Source: Actinomycetota bacterium
GTDB lineage: Bacteria > Actinomycetota > Thermoleophilia > Miltoncostaeales > Miltoncostaeaceae
Length of the DNA stretch: 30,083 bases
NCBI GenBank assembly: GCA_020636905.1
Contig: JACJWX010000019.1
Location: forward strand, 1 to 30,083
Reading direction: 5' to 3'
Shown here: in pieces, positions 22,415-30,083 of the stretch
Layout of the letters: each line of letters begins with the position of its first letter
Numbering within the stretch: position 1 is the first letter of the stretch
Made by a program: the position numbers and the translations under genes
The notes under the pieces: model-generated
Told to the model about the DNA's origin: nothing
Databases searched by the model: none
What the model saw: the letters and a program-made list of their open reading frames with translations, nothing else

Positions 22415-23005
22415 ATGCGGGTGGTGATCGTCGGAGCGGGCATGGTCTTGCCCGCGCGCGCTCGTGCAGCGCGCGGGGTGTCGCCGGTCGCTATCGAACA
22501 GTGCGCCCGCGAGCGCGTCGAGATCCGTGGGGGCCCATCATGCCGTCTTCACTAGCCTCGACGCCCTCACGACGTCGGACCAGGCTGAGGAGGTTCCGGT
22601 GCCGGGGACGGAGGCTGCCCCATCGCGACGTGGCCGTCCGGTGGCGATCGCCGCCAGTTACGCCAGCGGCTGCTCGACTGGTGCGAGAAGGCCTGAATCT
22701 GCCATGAGCTGACCGGTCCGTGACCGGATGATTCTGCGCCTGGCGTGACGATGACCGGCGGTGCGTCCACACTGGCGCCGACATCGGTGGTGCCGACGGT
22801 GTTCAGCTCGGTAAGTGCGGACGGTCGGCACGATGCCGAGGTGTCAGTGTCGGACACGGCATTCATCCGCTTCGCGAGCTCAGTGCACCGACGAGGCCTT
22901 CCCGCATCACGCGTCTTCAACGACGGCCGCCAGCTGACGGTGTTCGGATCGGCTGGCGCGGGAGCGCCGGCGGGGTGGCGATCCTGTCCAGAACGCGGCG
23001 GCTGA
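22415..23005 (+). pseudogene. Broken FAD-dependent monooxygenase
   Basis: A normal start is visible: GGAGAAG at 22402-22408, then M-R-V-V-I-V-G-A-G, the Rossmann opening. In this frame a TAG ends translation at 22553-22555. Pieces of the same protein continue in other frames: L-A-R-A-L-V-Q-R-G-V split by two extra GC dinucleotides near 22455-22480, then D-Q-A-E-E-V-P-V-P-G and R-G-R-P-V-A-I-A (22590-22650), R-Q-L-R-Q-R-L-L-D-W-C (about 22655-22690), and G-R-Q-L-T-V-F-G followed in another frame by A-I-L-S-R (22925-22990). The intact enzyme would hydroxylate a substrate with NAD(P)H and O2. The end is uncertain. Some of the pieces may be chance matches. Confidence 0.6.
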
Positions 23006-23384
23006 GGCGCCGCCCATCGAGGCCGCGCGCTGCGCTGCCGCAATGCGCCACCGACTTTACCAGAAAACATTCAGCACGGTGCGTCGGGGAAAATGCTGAT
23101 CATGAGGCGCTCCACGCCATGAAACCCCAGGCCAGGGTCTGGACTCGCAGGGTACTTCAGGCTCCCTTGCCATCGCCGTCCAGCTGCATCCCACTGATCC
23201 CGACGCCGCATTGGCTGACCAGCGAACGCTGCGCGCCTGCGGTGGCGCCACTCGGCGGCTTTACCGGGGCGGCGCGCGATGCGATGAGGAACGGTGGTCG
23301 CCGGTGCACCGAGGATGCCGCGCGCTGCCCCGGTGAGGTCAGCCTGGTGCCTCTGCCACCAGCCGCCCTGCACCGTGGCTGGTG
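23006..23384. other. Unassigned stretch between two pseudogenes
   Basis: No intact gene was recognised. Faint traces in the plus strand, such as L-H-P-T-D-P near 23186, could be the tail of the monooxygenase, and the minus strand may hold the last codons of the EF-G2 pseudogene. Base composition and frame usage resemble the decayed neighbours. Confidence 0.4.
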
Positions 23385-25379
23385 CGGGGCGAAAATCAGG
23401 CAAGAACTCACCCAGCCGTGTCCGATGCTGGATAAGCACCTGCGTAGCGCACCAGCTCGAAGGCCGGCACCTGCGCCGTGACGGTGGAAAACGTCGCCGG
23501 CCGGCTCGGTGCCGGTGACCCGGCTGCGGCGGGTCGCCAGGGTCGGGATTACGGACTGGCCTGACGTCCACCGTCACGGCGACCTGCCGATGGCTCCAGA
23601 CAGACGCGCTCGCTGAGCCGGCCGCGTCGCAGGGCGAGCGCCCGGTTCTGGAAGGCGGCGTCGGATGAGAGTCCACCAGCTCCTTGCCACTGCGGAGCGT
23701 GACGCCAATCATCAAGGCCTGTGACGCCCTTCTCCATCTGCGCGCGAACGCCCTTCTCGACGCTCGGGATGAACTGGCGGGGCACCTCGCCGCCCACCAC
23801 CTCGTCGACGAACTCGAAGCCGACACCGGAGCCGAGCGGTTCGATGACGATGTGGACGATGCCGTACTGGCCGTGCCCGCCGGACTGCTTGACGTGGCGG
23901 CCGGTGCCGTTGGCCTGCCCCACTGGTCTGCAACACCGCTCGGTCTCGACTTTACGTATTCTATGGTTGCGAAGCGTGTCGACCAGCAGGTCGAGCTGGT
24001 GCTCGCCCATGGTCCACAGCACGAGCTGGCCGGTTTCGCCGTCGACCACCACCTGCGTGGTGGGGTTCTCGGCCTGCAGGCGGCCCAGGCCACGCATGAG
24101 TTTGTCGTCGTCCTTGATGCTGGCGGCGTGGAGGGCCACCGGCAGCAGCGGATGCGGGAAGTGCCAGGGCTCGACGACGACGGGATCGTCGGCGGCCGAG
24201 ATGGTGTCGCCGGTCTCGGCGGTGTCCAGGTGCGAGACCGCCACGATGTCTCCGGCGGTGGCACGGCCGATCGGCGTGAGGGTGCTGCCCATCAGGCGTG
24301 AGATGGCGCCACCGCGGGTGTCCTCGTCGTGGTCGGCGTGCCAGTCCTTGTCGGCCGGTTCGCCCGTGAACTGCGACAGGTGGCCGCTGATGTGCACCTG
24401 GCTGTCGGCGGCGAGGGTGCCGGCGAAGATCCGCACGATCGACACCCGTCCGACGTACGCATCGGTGAAGGTCTTGATGACCTCGGCCACCAGCGGGGCA
24501 TCCGGCGACGGGTCGATGCCCGGCCGTTGCACACCCCCGACGCTGAACACGGCGGGCATGTGGTGCTCGGCCGGGGTCGGGAATCCGCGTGAGATCAGCT
24601 CCAGCAGGGTGCGGATGGCCCCTGCCCGGTGACCGCTGGCGGGCATGACGGGATGGAAGCCGCCGCGGGCGACGGCGGACCTGAGCGCACTAGATGATTA
24701 AAAGTTGAAGGGGTGGACCGCCACTGCAGCCTGGCGGTGTCCGTCCTCGGCCTCGGGTGATGATGGCCTCGATGGTCTCGGCGCGCCTGTCCTCGTAGGG
24801 GCCAGCTCGTTTGGCGGTGGGCTTCGCGGCTGTCTGTCCTCGATGACCGTCTGCGACAGCAATGACAACACCGCGTCGCCCATGGGCACGTGGATGGGAT
24901 GCACCCCGTCGCCGAAGACCGCCTGGCAGGCGTCCACGGCGGTGGCGTAGTCGGCGCGATCGGCGTCCAGATGTGATGACCACGGCGCGGCATGTCGGCG
25001 AGGCACGCGCTACAGGCGGTTGCGGCTGGGCTGACCGTCGACCCCCGAGACCACGAACAGGGCCGCGTCGGCCCCGCGCAGCCCGGCGCGCAGCTCACCC
25101 ACGAAGTCCGGGTGGCCGGGCGTGTCGATGAGGTTGATGGCGATGATTTGCCTTGTGAGCCTGGTCTTCAGCCCAGCTGATGAACGGAGGCGTCCGGTGG
25201 CGCCTTGGCACGGTAAAATGCCACGGTGCTGTCCTGGACGGTGCTATGACGGGCCCCACGTGTGGGAGCATGGCCTCGATGAGCATGGTCTTGCCGACGC
25301 TCTGCGGGCCGACCAGGGCGACATTGCGGATGTGCCCGGGATCGCCGGCAGCCGGGTGGGGGTCTCCGTTGCCGTTCAT
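23385..25379 (-). pseudogene. fusA: EF-G2 (translation elongation factor G-like) pseudogene with many frameshifts
   Basis: A valid start exists at 25377-25379 with AGGAG upstream, followed by N-V-A-L-V-G-P-Q-S-V-G-K-T, the GTPase P-loop. Further EF-G pieces appear in order but in changing frames: I-D-T-P-G-H-P-D-F (about 25140-25110), T-I-E-A-I-I-T (about 24780), E-V-I-K-T-F-T-D-A-Y-V-G-R-V (about 24490-24450), the long clean stretch L-L-P-V-A-L-H-A to L-V-D-T-L-R-N (about 24150-23960), H-V-K-Q-S-G-G-H-G-Q-Y-G (about 23900), V-P-R-Q-F-I-P-S-V-E-K-G-V, then V-T-G-T-E-P-A-G-D (23519-23493) and V-P-A-F-E-L-V-R-Y-A (23470-23441). EF-G2 proteins are about 700 residues, so the span of about 2 kb is nearly the full gene with small losses. 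It cannot make a full-length product. Being EF-G2, not the essential EF-G, its loss would be tolerated. Confidence 0.88.
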
Positions 25380-25754
25380 CGCTCGTTCTCCTTGGCCTGG
25401 GTGGATGGCGCACACGTGCGGGGTGCGCGCTCACCGTACGCCAGGTTCACCGCGAAATGCGCCCCCTGAACGCCAATCGGGACGAGGGCTCCGGCCCCGC
25501 AAACGGAAACCCCGCCGGTGGAGCCAGAACTCGTAAGCCGAGGCGCGGCGACCGCCGCGAACCCCTCATCAGGTATTGGCACCACCGACAAGCGTACGCG
25601 TCGGTGGCGTACCGTGCCGGACGCTGCATCAACAGACCCAATGACGACAAATGCAGGATTCTTCCGCCCGATCTCGGTGCTAATCTCACCGAAGTGGAGG
25701 GTGAGTTACCCGTGCGTACCCCTGTGATACGCGTAATACGCGCAATCACCACCC
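25380..25754. other. Unassigned stretch between two minus-strand pseudogenes
   Basis: No gene is recognised. It contains a perfect 8-bp hairpin at 25582-25607 and an AT-rich imperfect palindrome at about 25725-25748 (TGATACGCG ... CGCGCAATCA). It would be upstream of the decayed EF-G2 gene and downstream of the decayed glycosyltransferase, so it may hold their former promoter and terminator. Confidence 0.4.
25582..25607. terminator. Short perfect hairpin in a decayed region
   Basis: CCACCGAC at 25582-25589 pairs with GTCGGTGG at 25600-25607 around a 10-nt loop. No T-run is seen on either side. It could be the old terminator between the glycosyltransferase and EF-G2 remnants, or chance. Confidence 0.3.
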
Positions 25755-26515
25755 TGCGCCCGGAGGGCAGCAGGTCGCCGCAGCAGCTCCTTCACGTCCG
25801 GCTTCGGGGAACACGCACCCGCGTGAGTGCCTCGGATGCCCGGAGGGTTTCATCGCCGCCAGCGACCTGCTTGGTGAGTAGCGGACAGCCCCACTCCCTC
25901 CTCCTGAAGAATGCCTCACGGCGCAGCTCGCGGGTGGGGCGGTCGCTGCTGAACCAGGCGACGGCGGCAACAGTATCGAGGGTGCGGCTGGAGTCGACCA
26001 GGCGGGCTCAGAAGTCCAGGTCCTCCCCTGGCCCCGCGCCAGTGCTGGCCTGAGGTGTGTCGAACCTGCTGATGTAAGCCAGCTACGTCCCGCTGCACCA
26101 GGATGACGCGCGGTGGAGCCTGCTGCCGGCGGGATCGAATCAAATGGGTCATTGACGCCACCACGTGGTAGGTTGCGCCGGTAGCGCCCCGCGGTGGCGT
26201 GCCGGTGATGTCGGCTATCTCGACATGGGCGGATGAATGAAGTCGAATTCGGCAGCGATTGCCCCACGGCGGCGTCGGCGCCGGCGACCACGAGGGCATC
26301 AACGAGCGACTGAGCCAGTCGCGATCGATTAGCACCCGGTCGTCGGCGAAGACGACCAGCTCGGAGGTGGTCATGCGCAGACCCATTATCCGCGAAATGG
26401 CGCGCGTCCGGCGCCGGTCTCAGGACCCGCGGACGCCCGTCGGGAACCACCGCGAATCCGTTCCACCGTGCCATCACCAAGGGACGTCCCAGGTCGATCT
26501 ACCAGGAGCTCGAAC
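25755..26515 (-). pseudogene. Family 2 glycosyltransferase pseudogene
   Basis: Minus-strand pieces form the order of a GT2 enzyme in different frames: M-T-T-S-E-L-V-V-F-A-D-D (26385-26340, with A-D-D as the DxD-like metal site), L-V-D-A-L-V-V-A-G-A-D-A-A-V-G (about 26310-26265), A-D-I-T-G-T-P-P-R, D-S-I-P-P-A-A-G (about 26135), V-Q-R-D-V-A, then G-E-D-L-D-F followed directly by an in-frame TGA (26008-26010), then A-R-L-V-D-S-S-R-T-L and A-V-A-W-F-S-S-D-R-P-T-R-E-L-R-R-E-A-F (about 25985-25915). The G-E-D-x-D-F and later A-V-A-W-F blocks are typical of GT2 sugar transferases. At least four frame changes are needed. The upstream limit is uncertain. Confidence 0.7.
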
Positions 26516-26560
26516 CGGGACGCCCGCCACGCAGGTGATGACCTGAGCGCTGGATGACCG

Positions 26561-26588
26561 CGTGCGTCACCGTTGCTGGTGACGCACG
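26561..26588. terminator. Perfect hairpin before the decayed glycosyltransferase
   Basis: CGTGCGTCACC at 26561-26571 pairs perfectly with GGTGACGCACG at 26578-26588 around the loop GTTGCT. It has no following T-run on either strand. An 11-bp perfect stem inside a decayed tract is notable; it may be a terminator or a protein-binding site. Confidence 0.45.
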
Positions 26589-27137
26589 GTGGTCACCGTG
26601 GGCAGGTCCGCAGCGCCGAAGCGCCGCCGAGCCATGCGCGGCTGATGCCAGATCCCGGCATGGCTGCAGGCCTTGAAGCGATACGAGCGGCCTGCACCGT
26701 CCTCGTGCGGTCCGCGGCGCGCACCACCGAGCCCAGCACCCCTGTCCTCGCCCTGGCACCAGTCCCAGGGCTGAGCGGTACGCGACGCCCGGTCCGGTTG
26801 ATCTTGCGGCGTGAGATCGACTGGTTCGTGCCGAGCCAGCGAAGCCCAATGGTGATGGCTGGGCCACCCAGGCCTGGCGTCGACGCGTCCGTCTTCGAGC
26901 CGGCAGGGTGCAAGGTGCCACCGCGGGGTGGCGGTTGCTGGAGGTGAAGCATCGCTGTCCTGGCGTTGGTCAGGAGGTGGCGTCGCAAACCGCGCGAATC
27001 GCCAAAACATACTCCCGACTATCGCATTCGCCCTGAGGATCATCCAGATTCGCCCATTGAATCGCGCGATGATCTGGGGCGGTTGATGATTTATGGTCCG
27101 GTGCTCTAAGAGCGTTACTACGTTCACCCTCAGATGC
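26589..27137. other. Unassigned stretch of about 550 bp, probably a further decayed gene
   Basis: Several overlapping open frames exist on both strands, but none gives a recognisable protein. The minus strand has long G+C-rich frames rich in Arg, Gly and Ser, which is typical of shadows or decayed coding sequence. The last 120 bp (27000-27120) are clearly more AT-rich than the surroundings and may hold a promoter for the following gene. Confidence 0.4.
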
Positions 27138-28104
27138 GTGCTGGTGTCGCTGCCGCTCACTGGTCGTTACGTCTCTGATGGCTCGGCCAGTCGCTGGCGG
27201 GTCTGCGGGCATGGGCGCGCACACCGGTGCCGACCTGCGCGTGCTCGACTGCGGTGAGGACCCACGCGTCGCGGCCGAACAGACCCTGGCCCTGGCCGAC
27301 CGCGAGATCCTCTTCGGGCCGTACGGCAGCGGCGCCATGCGTGCCGTGGCCGAAGCGTTTGCCGACCGGCCGGAGGTCATCTGGAACCACGGTGGTGCCG
27401 AGGTACCCCATCAACGCGCGCGCGTCATCGACGTGCTCGCCCCGGCCGAGCGGTACTGGTACGACCTGGCCGCGGTGTGGGCAGCGGATGGCGTTGCCCT
27501 CGACCGGGTCGCCGTCCTCCACTCCCCCGTCGGGTTCGGGCCCGCGGTGGCCGGCGGTGCGGTGGCGTCGCTGGCAGCCGCGGGGCATGTGCCGATCGTT
27601 CACGCGGAGGTCACCGAGGCCACCGTGGCATCGGTGGTCGACGATGCCCGCAAGACCGGAGCCCGGGCGGTCGTGGCGTGCGGTCGTTTCGAGGACGATG
27701 TGGCCGTCGTGCGCGCGGCTCACGAGACTGGCATGCCCGCGGCGGCGGTCGCGCTGGGTGTGCGCGACGCGCTGGACGCACTGGGCGACGCGGTGCTCGG
27801 CGGGCTCGGCCCCAGCCAGTGGAACCCGGAGCGCACACCGCCCGTGCCGCTCGGCGAGGCGGCCGACTACCCGGCGGCGCAGGCCCTCGCCACCGGGTTT
27901 CTCGCGCAGCGCGTGCTCGCCGAGGCCCGAGGCGGCGACCCGGATCGGGTGTGGGACATCGCCCGTGCCCTGCGTACCGAGACCTTCCTGGGGTCGTTCG
28001 CCGTCGACGCCGACGGCCGCCAGACGGCCCACCGCCCTACGCTGCTGCGCTGGGTTCCCACGCCCGGCGGGCCCGAGCGCCGACCCGCCGCGTCAGCCCC
28101 CTGA
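27138..28104 (+). pseudogene. Branched-chain amino acid-type substrate-binding protein, 5' end frameshifted
   Basis: The body (27224-28104) is an intact type I periplasmic-binding fold: L-R-V-L-D-C-G-E-D-P, I-L-F-G-P-Y-G-S-G, V-I-W-N-H-G-G-A-E, then a V-A-V-L-H-S-P-V-G-F-G-P segment and a final domain to residue 308. Such proteins capture amino acids or similar ligands for an ABC transporter or sensor. The N-terminus needs two frame changes within about 60 bp: V-L-V-S-L-P-L-T-G-R-Y (27138-27170), Q-S-L-A-G-L-R-A-W-A-R (27188-27220), then T-G-A-D-L-R-V in the main frame. An ATG at 27178 opens the main frame but would lack the first strand, and no signal peptide is visible. It may still be made as a shortened protein. 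It overlaps the convergent EAL gene by 12 bp. Confidence 0.65.
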
Positions 28105-30083
28105 GACCGCAGCCCGGTTGATGAGTTCGGTGATGTGCTCGGCCGACTCGGGGCGGCCCACGTGGTACCCCTGGGCCAGGGCACACTCCAGGCCGTCTAG
28201 AATGGAGAGCTGCTCGTCGGTCTCGACGCCCTCGGCCACGGTGGTGAGCGACAGGGCCTCGGCAATGGCCACCACGCTACGCACCAGTGCGTCGTCACCG
28301 CCGGACGAAAGCTGGCTCACGAATGCCCGGTCGATCTTCACCGAGGTCACCGGGAAGCGCTGCAGGTAGGCCAGCGAGCTGTAGCCGGTGCCGAAGTCGT
28401 CGAGCGCGAGGCCGACGCCCATCTCGCGCAGGCTGGTGAGCACGGCCATGTCGTCGCCGTGGTCGATGAGCACCGACTCGGTGATCTCGAGGGTGAGGTG
28501 GTTGGCTGGCAGACCGGCGTTGGCCAGCGCCTGTGCGACGTCGGTGAGGAACGCGGGGTGGCGCAGCTGCACGCCGCTGACGTTGACGCTCATCTCCAGG
28601 GGCCGCGCGGCCAGGCGGTTCCATTCGGCGGCCTGCAGACACGCCTGGTGCAGCACCCAGCGCCCGATGTCGACGATGAGGCCGCTCTCCTCGGCGTCGG
28701 GGATGAAGTCGGCGGGGCTGACCTCGCCGTCCTCGGGGTGGTCCCAGCGCAGCAGCGCTTCGAAGCCGCGCAGGTGGCGGTCGGCCACGTCATGGATGGG
28801 TTGGTACGCCAGCCGGAACTGGTCCAGGCGCAACGCTTCGGGCAGGGCCGCGCGCAGCGCCAGGCGCCGGGCGGCGACGTCGCGCAGGGCGTCGTCGAAC
28901 ATCGCCACCTGGCTCTTGCCGGCGTTCTTGGCGCTGTACATGGCCAGGTCGGCGTCGCGCAGGATGGTGTCGACGGTGCAGTCGGGCGTGGCGAAGGCGA
29001 TGCCGGCGCTGGCGGGAACGGCCAGGTCCAGGTCGCCCACGTGCAGCGGCATCTTGAGCATCTCGAGCGCGCGTTCGGCGAGGTGGCGGGCCTGGTCGGG
29101 GGTGTCGAGATCCTCCAGCAGCAAGGCGAACTCGTCGCCGCCCAGCCGGGCCACCGTGTCGGCCGGGCGGATGCATGAGCGCAGGCGTCCGCCCACCTCG
29201 CGCAGCAGTTCGTCACCGGCGCCGTGACCCATGCCGTCGTTGACGGCCTTGAAGTCGTCCAGGTCGATGAAGACCACGGCCGTGCCCGCCGCGGGCTGCC
29301 GCACCGCTCGCTGCAGGGCGTGGCGCACGCGGTCGGTGAACAGGGTGCGGTTGGCCAGGCCGGTGAGGGGATCGTGCAGCGCCCGGCGTTCCAGCTGGGC
29401 CTCCAGTTCACGGCGGTGGGTGACGTCGCGAAGCGTGATGACGATGGCGTCCACTGAGGGATTGTCCAGCAGGTTGCGCGCCGTGCCCTCGAAGGCGCGC
29501 GGCGGGCCTTCGGCCGGCTGCAGCCAGCCTTCGATGGGCGCACTGGACGCGCCGGTGTCGCTGGCCAGGCCGCGGAGCTGGCGAGCGAATGCGGAGCGGT
29601 CCTCGCCGGCCAGCATTTGCGGGAAGGTCTGGCCCAGGTACGTGTCGACCGGGGCGCCCCAGATCTCGGCGGTGGCGGGACTCGCGAAGCGCACCGCCAG
29701 GTCGGGGCCCAGCAGCAGGATGGCGTCGGCGGAGTGGTCCACCAGCGCCGAGAGCCGTTCGGCGCCGCGTGCCGCTTCGAACCGGCGGGCGCGGCCCAGC
29801 AGCATCCACAGGCGTCCCGCCACCAGCAGCATCGTGGCGGCCGCCACGGCCACCGCGACGGTGGGGGTGCTCAGGCCGTCGAGCCCGGCCAGGTGCAGCT
29901 CACGCGCCAGCACCACCACCGGCACCAGCACCGCACCCAGCACGAACGCCAGGCGGCCCCGGCCCAGTCCGTGAATGGCCTGCGCGCGGGGTTCGCGGGT
30001 GGCCGACGGGTGCAGCGGCGCGACACCGATGAACGCATAGCCGAGAAGCCAGGCCCCGTCGATCCAGGTGCCCGACACGTAGC
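28093..30083 (-). CDS. PAS-GGDEF-EAL c-di-GMP turnover protein, N-terminus beyond window
   Basis: The visible 663 codons start inside a membrane domain (Y-V-S-G-T-W-I-D-G-A-W-L-L, two or three helices to about 95). They continue with a PAS domain at about 108-222, a GGDEF domain at about 232-395 and an EAL domain at about 405-655, numbered from the first GTG at 30078. The GGDEF site is G-G-D-E-F 313-317 with the I-site R-P-A-D at 304-307. The EAL site is E-A-L at 440-442, D-D-F-G-T-G-Y-S-S at 560-568 and E-G-V-E-T at 616-620. Both domains look catalytically complete, so either synthesis or breakdown of c-di-GMP is possible. The real start lies to the right. Confidence 0.93.
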   Translation of the reverse strand, partial: YVSGTWIDGAWLLGYAFIGVAPLHPSATREPRAQAIHGLGRGRLAFVLGAVLVPVVVLARELHLAGLDGLSTPTVAVAVAAATMLLVAGRLWMLLGRARRFEAARGAERLSALVDHSADAILLLGPDLAVRFASPATAEIWGAPVDTYLGQTFPQMLAGEDRSAFARQLRGLASDTGASSAPIEGWLQPAEGPPRAFEGTARNLLDNPSVDAIVITLRDVTHRRELEAQLERRALHDPLTGLANRTLFTDRVRHALQRAVRQPAAGTAVVFIDLDDFKAVNDGMGHGAGDELLREVGGRLRSCIRPADTVARLGGDEFALLLEDLDTPDQARHLAERALEMLKMPLHVGDLDLAVPASAGIAFATPDCTVDTILRDADLAMYSAKNAGKSQVAMFDDALRDVAARRLALRAALPEALRLDQFRLAYQPIHDVADRHLRGFEALLRWDHPEDGEVSPADFIPDAEESGLIVDIGRWVLHQACLQAAEWNRLAARPLEMSVNVSGVQLRHPAFLTDVAQALANAGLPANHLTLEITESVLIDHGDDMAVLTSLREMGVGLALDDFGTGYSSLAYLQRFPVTSVKIDRAFVSQLSSGGDDALVRSVVAIAEALSLTTVAEGVETDEQLSILDGLECALAQGYHVGRPESAEHITELINRAAVSGG

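Noticed and set aside
23071..24264. 397-codon minus frame in the decayed tract
   Set aside because: Out of frame with the EF-G2 pieces for most of its length and joins them only at the end; an accident of frameshifts.

Overview
The window looks like a chromosomal stretch from a high-GC, monoderm actinomycete-like bacterium (Actinomycetota; the class cannot be fixed, but a deep-branching lineage such as Thermoleophilia or Acidimicrobiia is plausible). The reasons are the very high G+C, a CIRCE operator before groES, the rph-rdgB gene pair, several lipoproteins with an LAGC lipobox, a decayed EF-G2 gene of the actinobacterial type, and start codons that lie 6-7 nt behind TANNNT hexamers, as expected for leaderless transcripts.

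Layout. Positions 1-3500 hold the start of groES with its CIRCE element, a GNAT acetyltransferase, and a divergent RimK-type set: an ATP-grasp ligase with an added RCK_C domain, a retropepsin-like RimB-type protease and an M14 deacylase. Positions 3469-5838 hold a tight minus-strand operon: rph, rdgB, a membrane protein and a zinc-ribbon protein. A sirtuin and a membrane diguanylate cyclase follow (5907-7820), then a glnK-amtB nitrogen operon read leftward with a paired direct repeat upstream (7879-9622). Two tandem paralogous alpha/beta hydrolases, a flavin reductase and a secreted propeller-like protein fill 9683-13297. A peroxiredoxin with a strong hairpin follows (13417-13920).

The most distinctive region is 14025-17526. 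It holds a small Cys-rich ORF, a four-helix NnrS/oxidase-subunit-I-like membrane protein, an HTH regulator with a Cys-rich C-terminal half, a cupin, an AT-rich palindrome, and a complete cytochrome cd1 nitrite reductase (nirS) made as a lipoprotein. No d1-heme synthesis or NO reductase gene is present. I read this as a candidate nitrite/NO module; that is inference. Positions 18061-22319 hold a GDPD-like gene and a three-gene PNAG-type exopolysaccharide operon: a hydrolase-deacetylase fusion in the reverse order to PgaB, a small membrane protein, and a PgaC-like synthase. The diguanylate cyclase (6699) and a PAS-GGDEF-EAL protein (28093 to the right edge) could supply the c-di-GMP that often controls such polymers.

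Positions 22400-27230 are unlike the rest. Every recognisable gene there is broken by frameshifts or stops: an FAD monooxygenase, an EF-G2, a family 2 glycosyltransferase, and the first ~30 codons of a substrate-binding protein that is otherwise intact. This is either a tract of decayed genes or a stretch of poor sequence; raw reads would decide. No rRNA, tRNA, CRISPR array or insertion sequence was recognised.
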